A stretch of 6,839 nt of DNA, taken from assembly GCA_010024215.1 (NCBI GenBank), contig RGHK01000044.1, positions 1-6,839 of the forward strand. Reading direction: 5' to 3'. Below, in pieces: positions 1 to 6,409 of this stretch (the stretch's first letter is position 1; the number at the start of each line of letters is the position of its first letter). Below the pieces are notes generated by a model that saw only the letters and a list, made by a program, of their open reading frames with translations, had not been told where the DNA came from and ran no database searches. Position numbers and translations under genes: made by a program. This DNA is from Pseudomonadota bacterium (lineage in GTDB: Bacteria > Pseudomonadota > Gammaproteobacteria > Magnimaribacterales > D2472).

Positions 1-18
1 CCATCATGATTCAATTAA

Positions 19-1647
19 ATGATGGCAAATACTAAGTACATTTTCATTACCGGAGGAGTGGTTTCATCACTCGGAAAAGGTATAGCTGCAGCATCTATAG
101 GTGCATTGTTAGAATCTAGAGGGTTATCAGTTTCTCTTATTAAAGTAGATCCATATATAAATGTAGACCCCGGGACTATGAGTCCATTTCAACATGGTGA
201 AGTTTTTGTTACCAATGATGGAACTGAGACTGATTTAGACCTAGGTCACTATGAGAGATTTGTAAGGTTTGAGGCATCCAAAAAGAATAACTTTACTGCT
301 GGAAAAGTCTATGAAACGGTTATTAGAAATGAAAGAAAAGGTAACTACCTAGGAGGAACGGTTCAAGTTATCCCGCATATCACAAATGAAATAAAGAAAA
401 GAATCAAAGAGGGAGGACAAGGTAAAGACATAGCAATTGTTGAAATTGGTGGAACTGTAGGTGATATCGAAAGCCAACCATTCGTTGAAGCAATTAGACA
501 AATGGCTTTAGAACTTCCTTCAACTTCATGGGCATTTGTGCATTTAACCTTAGTACCTTTTATTAAAGCTTCAGGAGAACTCAAAACAAAACCTACCCAA
601 CACTCTGTAAAAGAACTTAGATCATTAGGCATCGGCCCAGACTGTCTAATATGCAGGTCTGAGCAAGAACTACCTAAAGATGAAAGAAAGAAAATTGCCT
701 TATTTTGCTCAGTCCCTCAAGACAATGTTATCTCAATGCATGATGTAGATACAGTTTACTCAATACCACTTCTTTTGAATAAACAAAAAGTAGATAAGAT
801 TATATTAAAGAAGCTAAATATTAAATCTAAAGAGCCAAAACTATCTGATTGGAAAAGGGTTGTGAATGCGAGTCTTAACCCTCAAAAAGAAGTTAATATT
901 GCTTTTGTTGGCAAATATACTGAGTTACAAGATTCATACAAATCTATAAATGAAGCTTTAGAGCACGCAGGCATTAAGCATAAAACAAAAGTTAATATCA
1001 ACTTTGTACTCGCTGAGACCTTGTCTACAAAAAACGTAAAAAAAGTATTATCTAAGACTGATGCTGTATTAGTTCCTGGTGGTTTTGGAGATAGGGGCAT
1101 TGAGGGAATGATTTTGGCTTGTAAGTATGCAAGAGAAAATCAAATTCCATATCTTGGTATATGTTTGGGAATGCAAGTTGCAATGATTGAATATGCAAGA
1201 AATGTTTTGAAATTAAAAGGAGCAAATAGCACAGAATTCGATCCTAAAACGGACCATCCAATTATTGCATTAATTACAGAATGGAATGATATATCAGGTA
1301 AGAAAGAGCAAAGAGATAAGAATTCTGATCTTGGTGGCACTATGAGACTGGGTGGCCAAGTATGTAAACTTAAAAAATCTTCAAAGGCGTATAAAATGTA
1401 TAAAAAACCTGAAATAGTTGAAAGACATAGACATAGATATGAAGTTAATCCTAAATATGTAGATCAGTTTTCTAATTCTGGACTTAATTTAGTTGGAACT
1501 TCAGTAGATGGTAAATTGGTTGAGATGATAGAAATTTCAGATCATAAATGGTTTTTAGCATGTCAATTTCATCCAGAGTTTACATCTAATCCAAGAGACG
1601 GACATCCTATCTTCAATAGCTATATTAAGAGTACAATAGATAGTTAA
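19..1647 (+). CDS. pyrG: CTP synthase (glutamine-hydrolysing)
   Basis: Makes CTP from UTP, ATP and glutamine, the last step of de novo pyrimidine nucleotide synthesis, in the cytoplasm. The 542 residues match the usual full length (about 535-550). The N-terminal synthetase domain (about 1-270) opens with the family hallmark ITGGVVSSLGKG (residues 10-21), whose loop binds ATP phosphate, followed by KVDPYINVDPGTMSP (42-56). The C-terminal class I glutamine amidotransferase domain (about 292-542) has the nucleophile Cys382 in GICLGMQ, the His518/Glu520 pair in FHPEF, and the conserved ERHRHRYEVNP stretch near 468-478. All catalytic residues are present, so the enzyme should be active. Two consecutive ATG codons (19 and 22) are possible starts; the second gives an N-terminus closer to the family. 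Stops lie just upstream in frame (7-9, 16-18). No Shine-Dalgarno is visible in the 18 bases available. kdsA follows after 2 bases. Confidence 0.98.
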   Translation: MMANTKYIFITGGVVSSLGKGIAAASIGALLESRGLSVSLIKVDPYINVDPGTMSPFQHGEVFVTNDGTETDLDLGHYERFVRFEASKKNNFTAGKVYETVIRNERKGNYLGGTVQVIPHITNEIKKRIKEGGQGKDIAIVEIGGTVGDIESQPFVEAIRQMALELPSTSWAFVHLTLVPFIKASGELKTKPTQHSVKELRSLGIGPDCLICRSEQELPKDERKKIALFCSVPQDNVISMHDVDTVYSIPLLLNKQKVDKIILKKLNIKSKEPKLSDWKRVVNASLNPQKEVNIAFVGKYTELQDSYKSINEALEHAGIKHKTKVNINFVLAETLSTKNVKKVLSKTDAVLVPGGFGDRGIEGMILACKYARENQIPYLGICLGMQVAMIEYARNVLKLKGANSTEFDPKTDHPIIALITEWNDISGKKEQRDKNSDLGGTMRLGGQVCKLKKSSKAYKMYKKPEIVERHRHRYEVNPKYVDQFSNSGLNLVGTSVDGKLVEMIEISDHKWFLACQFHPEFTSNPRDGHPIFNSYIKSTIDS

Positions 1648-1649
1648 TT

Positions 1650-2489
1650 ATGAATGACATAAAACTTAGAAACTTTACCATTGGTAATTCCCAACCATTA
1701 TCACTTATGGGTGGAATGAATGTGCTTGAATCAAGAGATTTAGTTCTTGAAGTGGCAGAAAAATTTAAATCAGTTTCAGAAAAACTTCAGATTAATTACA
1801 TTTTTAAGGGTTCTTTTGACAAGGCTAACAGAAGCTCAGTATCATCTTTTAGGGGCCCCGGTATGGATGAGGGTCTTAAATTACTTCAAGAAGTATCAAC
1901 AGAATTTAATGTTCCTGTAATTACTGATATTCATGAGCCAGATCAAGCAAAACCAGTAAGCGAGGTTTGTGAAGTTGTTCAAATACCAGCTTTCTTGGCA
2001 AGACAGACTGACTTAGTTGTTGCTGCTGCTAAAACAGATGCTATTTTGCAATTTAAAAAACCACAATTTTTATCTGCTCCAGAGATGAAAAATATTATAG
2101 AAAAATGTGAATCGGCTGGTAATACTAAGATTACCTTGTGCGAAAGAGGCAATTCATTTGGTTATAACAATTTAGTTGTAGATACATTGAACTTTCAAAT
2201 TCTTAAAAATCTTGGTAAGCCAACAATTTTTGATGTAACACATTCACTTCAATTACCAGGAGGTCTTGGAAATGCTGCTGGTGGAAGAAGAGAGTATCTT
2301 TTAAGTTTAGCAAAAGCTGGAATTTCTCAGGGAATAGCTGGTTTGTTTTTAGAAGCACACCCAGATCCAGATTCGGCTAAATGTGATGGGCCGTGTGCGC
2401 TTCGCCTTGATATGTTAGAGCCTTTCTTAAAGCAGATTAAAGATTTAGATGTGTTTGTTAAAAGCCAAGAAAATTTAGATATTTATTAA
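1650..2489 (+). CDS. kdsA: 3-deoxy-D-manno-octulosonate 8-phosphate synthase
   Basis: Condenses phosphoenolpyruvate with D-arabinose 5-phosphate to Kdo-8-phosphate, the first committed step toward the Kdo of LPS inner core; cytoplasmic TIM-barrel enzyme. The 279 residues are typical (about 280). Family motifs appear in order: GGMNVLESRD (21-30), SFDKANRSS (55-63), RGPGMDEG (68-75), ITDIHEP (91-97), IPAFLARQTDL (112-122), KKPQF (136-140), FDVTHSLQ (194-201), GGRRE (211-215), EAHPDPD (235-241) and CDGPCAL (245-251). Asn24 stands where metal-dependent members (Aquifex type) carry a Cys ligand, so this is the metal-independent class, as in E. coli. Position 54 is Gly where FKASFDKAN is usual, a mild change. 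The gene lies directly after pyrG and 5 bases before eno, whose product supplies its PEP. There is no clear ribosome binding site, so translation is probably coupled to pyrG. Confidence 0.98.
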   Translation: MNDIKLRNFTIGNSQPLSLMGGMNVLESRDLVLEVAEKFKSVSEKLQINYIFKGSFDKANRSSVSSFRGPGMDEGLKLLQEVSTEFNVPVITDIHEPDQAKPVSEVCEVVQIPAFLARQTDLVVAAAKTDAILQFKKPQFLSAPEMKNIIEKCESAGNTKITLCERGNSFGYNNLVVDTLNFQILKNLGKPTIFDVTHSLQLPGGLGNAAGGRREYLLSLAKAGISQGIAGLFLEAHPDPDSAKCDGPCALRLDMLEPFLKQIKDLDVFVKSQENLDIY

Positions 2490-2494
2490 TAGTC

Positions 2495-3772
2495 ATGGCA
2501 TTAATTCAATCAGTGAAAGCTATTCAAGTTTTAGATTCAAGAGGATTACCAACAGTTTCTTGCAAAATAACATTAGACAATGGCATTACAGCAAGCTCAA
2601 CAGTTCCTAGTGGCGCATCTACTGGAACAAAAGAGGCACTTGAATTAAGAGATGGTGGAGACTTTTATAAGGGTAAAGGGGTTGAGAAAGCTGTAAATAA
2701 TATTAATACTCTTATTAACCCGCTGCTTGAAAAATTAGATCCAAGAGATCAACAATTAATTGATCAAAAATTAATTGATTTAGATGGAACTAAAGATAAA
2801 TCAAATATTGGGGCTAATGCTATTCTAGCTGTTTCGTTAGCAGTTTCTCATGCTGCCGCAAAAGATAACAATGTTTCTTTACATGAACATTTTCTAGAAA
2901 TCTATCACAATATAACTGGTCAAAAAGTTAATCCTAGTTTACCTATGCCTATGTTAAACATTCTTAATGGCGGGGAGCATGCTGATAATAATATAGATAT
3001 TCAAGAATTTATGATTATCCCCAAAGGCGCCAATACTTTCAAAGAGGCTATGAGATGGTCTTCAGAAATATATTGGAATCTTAAATCAATCCTAAAAGAA
3101 AAAAAATTATCTACCGGAGTTGGTGATGAGGGAGGCTTTGCCCCTAATTTACAATCAAACGAAGAGGCTATTAAATTAATCATCGAAGCAATAAATGCTT
3201 CAAATCTTATTCCTGGAGAAGATGTTTTTATTGCTCTAGATTGCGCGGCTAGTGAATTTTATGATGGTACAAAATACAACCTAGCTGGAGAAAATAAATC
3301 ACTAGACTCAACAGCATTTGCAAACTATTTAGAAGAGTTAGTTGATAAATATCCAATAATTTCTATTGAAGATGGAATGGATGAAAATGATAACGAGGGC
3401 TGGAAGATTTTAACTGAAAAAATTGGCTCGAGATGCCAATTAGTTGGAGATGATTTATTTGTAACAAACAAAACTATTTTTCAAGAGGGTATAAATAATA
3501 ATTTAGCTAACTCAATTCTTATTAAGTTCAATCAAATTGGTTCTATTACAGAAACAATTGAAACTATCCAGATAGCAAACAAGCACTCATATAAATCAAT
3601 TATCTCTCACAGATCTGGTGAAACTGAAGACACTACTATATCTGATTTAGCTGTAGGCTTGGGAGCAGGTCAAATTAAAACTGGAGCTCCTTGTAGATCG
3701 GATAGGGTTGCAAAATATAATCGATTATTATGGATAGAAGAGGAGTCTCCAAATATCAATCTTAGTCAATGA
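2495..3772 (+). CDS. eno: Enolase (phosphopyruvate hydratase)
   Basis: Interconverts 2-phosphoglycerate and PEP in glycolysis and gluconeogenesis; in many Gram-negative bacteria it is also an RNA degradosome partner, which cannot be judged here. Length is 425 residues, slightly short of E. coli (about 432) because the C-terminal tail is short. By alignment with the family the key residues are all present: Glu171 (DIQEF), Glu212 (GDEGG), Mg ligands Asp249 (LDCAA), Glu292 (IEDG) and Asp319 (VGDDLF), catalytic Lys344 (IKFNQIG), His372 (SHRSGE) and Lys395 (QIKTG). The substrate loop PSGASTG is at 38-44. One oddity is DSRGLPT (14-20), with Leu18 where nearly all enolases have Asn. The stop overlaps the ftsB start by 4 bases (ATGA). 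No obvious Shine-Dalgarno precedes the ATG. Confidence 0.98.
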   Translation: MALIQSVKAIQVLDSRGLPTVSCKITLDNGITASSTVPSGASTGTKEALELRDGGDFYKGKGVEKAVNNINTLINPLLEKLDPRDQQLIDQKLIDLDGTKDKSNIGANAILAVSLAVSHAAAKDNNVSLHEHFLEIYHNITGQKVNPSLPMPMLNILNGGEHADNNIDIQEFMIIPKGANTFKEAMRWSSEIYWNLKSILKEKKLSTGVGDEGGFAPNLQSNEEAIKLIIEAINASNLIPGEDVFIALDCAASEFYDGTKYNLAGENKSLDSTAFANYLEELVDKYPIISIEDGMDENDNEGWKILTEKIGSRCQLVGDDLFVTNKTIFQEGINNNLANSILIKFNQIGSITETIETIQIANKHSYKSIISHRSGETEDTTISDLAVGLGAGQIKTGAPCRSDRVAKYNRLLWIEEESPNINLSQ

Positions 3773-4074
3773 ATAGGCTTTTTTATTTCCTAGCTTCAGT
3801 CTTATTTCTCTTAATAATATTGCTATTAAATAGTATTTTTTTTGGCACTAATTCTTATGGCAAGAAATCTCAAATCATAAATGAGAACAATCTTCAACAA
3901 GAGCAAAATGATGAATTGAAGAAACAAAATGATGCTTTAGAATTTGAAATTCAAAATGCGCAAAAATCAAAAGAACATGTTGAAAATTTTGCTAGAGAAA
4001 AATTAAACTTGGTATATCCTGACGAAGAGTTCATAACATTTAAAGAAGAAGATAAACCTGAAGATGAAAAATAG
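3769..4074 (+). CDS. ftsB: Cell division protein FtsB
   Basis: Small bitopic inner-membrane divisome protein that forms the FtsQLB complex and helps switch on septal peptidoglycan synthesis. The 101 residues match the family (E. coli about 103). A hydrophobic segment spans about residues 3-25, followed by FGTNS (25-29; E. coli has FGKNG at this place). A polar, Asn/Gln/Glu/Lys-rich coiled coil covers about 35-75. The conserved C-terminal block ENFAREKLNLVYPDEEF (72-88) matches the family pattern of ERAR..L.....GE.F. The tail is strongly acidic. Its position between eno and ispD is the standard gammaproteobacterial location and strengthens the call. It starts in a 4-base overlap with eno, and its last 11 bases overlap the truncated ispDF reading frame. 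Confidence 0.95.
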   Translation: MNRLFYFLASVLFLLIILLLNSIFFGTNSYGKKSQIINENNLQQEQNDELKKQNDALEFEIQNAQKSKEHVENFAREKLNLVYPDEEFITFKEEDKPEDEK

Positions 4075-4996
4075 AGTATTGGAAGGTGGTAAGACCAGAG
4101 CCTTCTCAGTCTTAAATGCTTTAAATGAAATAGATGATAGTAATTTTGATTATGTTATTACCCATGATGCAGCAAGACCAAACATATCTAGCGAAGATAT
4201 AAGTACAATTTATAATGAAATAATTTCATCTAATGCAGATTGCTCGTTCTTCTATAAACCAATTGTTGATTCAATTAAACAAGCCCAATCTAATACAACC
4301 CTTAATAAACAAGATTATTATTTAGTTCAAACTCCTCAGATATCAAAAACCACTAAATTAAAACTATCGCTAACATCTTTGATATCTAAAAATATTGATG
4401 TACCAGATGAGTCTTTTGTTATGGAACATGAGAATTATCTTGTATCAAAGATAGAAGGCAAAGCTTCAAATATTAAAATTACCCACAGCCAAGATTTAGA
4501 CCTTATAAAAAAATTCAATGCTAGAGTTGGAACTGGTTTTGATTTACATACCTATAGGGCAGGAAAGGGATTTACTATAGGTGGTTATTTGCTTGAGTGT
4601 GATTATGAAATTGAAGCGCATTCTGATGGCGATGTTCTTTTGCATTCAATTGCTGACTCTATTCTTGGTGCAGCTGCTTTAGGAGATATAGGAATATTTT
4701 TTTCAGATAAAGACCCTTCCAATAAGGGACTTGATAGCAAAAAGATTATTGATTTTTGCCTAGAGAAAATTAATAAAATGAACCTAGAGATACATAATAT
4801 TGATGCAACAATAATATGTGAGTCACCTAAAATCAGTCCTCATAGGGAAAAGATTATCGAAAGTTTGTCTAAAATTATAAAGATTTCTAAATCTAATATT
4901 GGTTTAAAGGCTACAACCTCTGAAAAGCTTGGTATTATAGGTGAGCACAAGGCTATAGCAGTTCAATCATTAGTAAATCTTAAGCAAATCATATGA
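4064..4996 (+). CDS. ispDF: IspDF fusion with N-terminally truncated IspD and complete IspF
   Basis: Encodes two MEP-pathway enzymes in one chain: IspD (CTP + MEP to CDP-ME) and IspF (CDP-ME-2-phosphate to MEcPP, releasing CMP). Residues 1 to about 152 are the C-terminal two thirds of IspD: EGGKTRAFSV (7-16), THDAARP (33-39), DSIK (69-72), VQTPQ (88-92), PDESF (114-118) and GKASNIKIT (132-140). The N-terminal CTP-binding loop (PAAG.G.R....PKQ pattern), holding the catalytic Arg and Lys, is absent; about 70-75 residues are missing. IspF runs from about residue 153 (base 4520) to the end and looks intact: metal ligands Asp160/His162 (GFDLH) and His194 (AHSDGDVLLH), Asp208 in GDIG, and CMP-site KATTSEKLG (282-290). 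The IspD half is probably inactive as written; IspF should work. The start overlaps ftsB by 11 bases. A real deletion or an assembly deletion are both possible. truD, often found after ispF, is absent. Confidence 0.9.
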   Translation: MKNRVLEGGKTRAFSVLNALNEIDDSNFDYVITHDAARPNISSEDISTIYNEIISSNADCSFFYKPIVDSIKQAQSNTTLNKQDYYLVQTPQISKTTKLKLSLTSLISKNIDVPDESFVMEHENYLVSKIEGKASNIKITHSQDLDLIKKFNARVGTGFDLHTYRAGKGFTIGGYLLECDYEIEAHSDGDVLLHSIADSILGAAALGDIGIFFSDKDPSNKGLDSKKIIDFCLEKINKMNLEIHNIDATIICESPKISPHREKIIESLSKIIKISKSNIGLKATTSEKLGIIGEHKAIAVQSLVNLKQII

Positions 4997-5739
4997 AAAT
5001 CTTATTAACAAATGATGACGGGTATCAAGCACCTAATATCCAAAATCTTTTTAGAAAATTATCTGAAAATCATGACGTATGGATAATTGCTCCTGAAAAT
5101 AATTGCAGTGGTATGAGTGCAGCTATTTCATTTTTAAAAGATACAGAAATAAGACAAGTAGAAGAAAGAATTTATGCCGTAAATGGCACTCCTGCTGACT
5201 GTACTTATTTTGGTTTATTGGGAATTGTTGATTTTGAGTTTGATATGGTTGTGTCTGGAATTAATCATGGAGCAAATCTTGGAACGGATGTGATCTATTC
5301 TGGAACAGTTGGGGCAGCTGTTGGCGGTAGAAAATTGAAGTATCCTCCCTTAGCACTTTCAGTTGCTTCATATGAAACAGTAAATATGGACTTTATCGTT
5401 AATAAAACAGCTAAAATTATTGATACTATCAAAAGCCTGCCTGAGCAATTTCACGGTAAAGTTTTTAATGTAAATTTTCCAGATTTATCAGAAGATGAAT
5501 GTAAGGGAATCAAAATAACTTCTTTGGCAAAAAGGGGAGTTCCTTCAAAGCCAATAGTCATAAGTTCAGATGGGGATATTAAGAAGTATAGATATAATTT
5601 ATCAGGTGAGCCAGTTGATGAACCTACATTAACAGATGCTAGAGCAGTTAAAGATGGATATATCTCTATTTCAATTTTAGATTACGATCTAGATCAAGAA
5701 CCATTAAGAGAAAATTTAAAATCTTTTTTCAATGAATAA
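4993..5739 (+). CDS. surE: 5'/3'-nucleotidase SurE (survival protein)
   Basis: Metal-dependent phosphatase acting on nucleoside 5'- and 3'-monophosphates, linked with stationary-phase survival; cytoplasmic. The 248 residues equal the usual size (about 250). Metal ligands are visible: Asp8 and Asp9 in TNDDG (6-10), Ser39 in CSGMS (38-42) and Asn91 in SGINHGANLG (88-97). The VNGTPADC block (63-70) and DVIYSGTVGAA (99-109) are also typical. Two small departures from the common pattern are Thr98 (usually Asp in GDDVIYSGT) and Gly111 where the family has a conserved Glu (MEGR); neither is a metal ligand. The start shares ATGA with the end of ispDF, and the 3' end overlaps pcm by 8 bases, so the three are almost certainly co-translated. 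surE-pcm is a conserved stress gene pair. Confidence 0.97.
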   Translation: MKILLTNDDGYQAPNIQNLFRKLSENHDVWIIAPENNCSGMSAAISFLKDTEIRQVEERIYAVNGTPADCTYFGLLGIVDFEFDMVVSGINHGANLGTDVIYSGTVGAAVGGRKLKYPPLALSVASYETVNMDFIVNKTAKIIDTIKSLPEQFHGKVFNVNFPDLSEDECKGIKITSLAKRGVPSKPIVISSDGDIKKYRYNLSGEPVDEPTLTDARAVKDGYISISILDYDLDQEPLRENLKSFFNE

Positions 5740-6409
5740 TTCAGGTTTTACATTTAGAAGAGTTAGAGAAGAGATGATAGAAACTCTTTTAGATATGGGT
5801 ATAAGAGACTTCAGAGTTTTAGATGCAATGTCACAAGTGCCTAGACACATTTTTGTTGACAATGCTCTTCATTCAAGAGCCTATGAGAATAGGTCTTTAA
5901 CTATAGGATATAAACAAACTATTTCTCAACCATACATTGTTGCAAAAATGACAGAACATTTAATATCACATACTAAATCTAGAGGAAAAATCTTTGATAA
6001 AGTATTAGAGCTTGGTTCTGGTTGTGGATATCAGTCAGCTGTTTTATCTTATTTTTGTGAAGAGGTGCATGCTATAGAAAGAATAAAACCCTTGGTAACT
6101 AAATCTAGGGAAAATCTAAGTCAGCTAAAGATTAAGAATGTCTTATTTAAATATGGTGATGGATATACAGATAAAAAGCTCAAATATGATGGAGTTTTAT
6201 GTGCTGCTGCACCTCGACAATACCCACAGGATTTAGTTGATTGCCTAAATATAAATTCTAAAATTGTTATTCCGGTTGGCAATTCTAAATCTCAACAATT
6301 GCATGTCATAACTAAATTAGAAGGAGATGAAATTCAAGAAGATGTATTTGAGGAGGTTGCTTTTGTACCAATGCTCTCAGGAACTTCTGTTGATGGAAAT
6401 GATTCATGA
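5732..6409 (+). CDS. pcm: Protein-L-isoaspartate O-methyltransferase
   Basis: Transfers a methyl group from S-adenosylmethionine to L-isoaspartyl residues, starting repair of damaged proteins; cytoplasmic. Length is 225 residues, slightly longer than E. coli (about 208). The family signatures are present: VPRHIFVD (36-43), the substrate motif IGYKQTISQPYIVA (58-71), the SAM-binding motif I VLELGSGCGYQSA (91-103), the acidic residue after the next strand in AIERI (114-118), GDG (142-144), PVG (181-183) and FVPM near the end (211-214; usually FVPL). The Rossmann-like methyltransferase core therefore spans about 60-215. The start lies inside the end of surE (8-base overlap), and its stop overlaps the next ATG in an ATGA. 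No separate promoter or Shine-Dalgarno is visible, so expression depends on the operon. Confidence 0.97.
   Translation: MNNSGFTFRRVREEMIETLLDMGIRDFRVLDAMSQVPRHIFVDNALHSRAYENRSLTIGYKQTISQPYIVAKMTEHLISHTKSRGKIFDKVLELGSGCGYQSAVLSYFCEEVHAIERIKPLVTKSRENLSQLKIKNVLFKYGDGYTDKKLKYDGVLCAAAPRQYPQDLVDCLNINSKIVIPVGNSKSQQLHVITKLEGDEIQEDVFEEVAFVPMLSGTSVDGNDS

Noticed and set aside
1..22. Possible C-terminal codons of an upstream gene ending in TGA at 20-22, overlapping the pyrG start
   Set aside because: Only six codons (HHDSIK) are visible. The ATGA-style overlap and the known tilS-pyrG order make a tilS end plausible, but the sequence is far too short to support a gene call.
363..632. Minus-strand open frame of 89 codons opposite pyrG
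   Set aside because: It lies fully inside pyrG, resembles no family, and is a by-product of the coding strand's composition. The same applies to minus-strand frames at 882-1100 and 1140-1340.
1423..1442. Tandem-looking AGACAT repeat near the end of pyrG
   Set aside because: It encodes the conserved RHRHRY motif of CTP synthases, so it is not a repeat element.
2754..2780. Short direct repeat TTAATTGAT, 15 bases apart, with a small palindrome TTGATCAA
   Set aside because: It encodes LID...LID within the conserved enolase region (QQLIDQKLIDLDGT) and is explained by coding sequence and AT-rich codon use.
3001..3183. Minus-strand open frame of 60 codons opposite eno
   Set aside because: It lies inside a highly conserved part of enolase and shows no motif or start signal of its own.
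3890..4073. Low-complexity, purine-rich stretch at the end of ftsB
   Set aside because: It is accounted for by the coiled coil and acidic tail of FtsB (many Glu, Lys, Asn and Gln codons).
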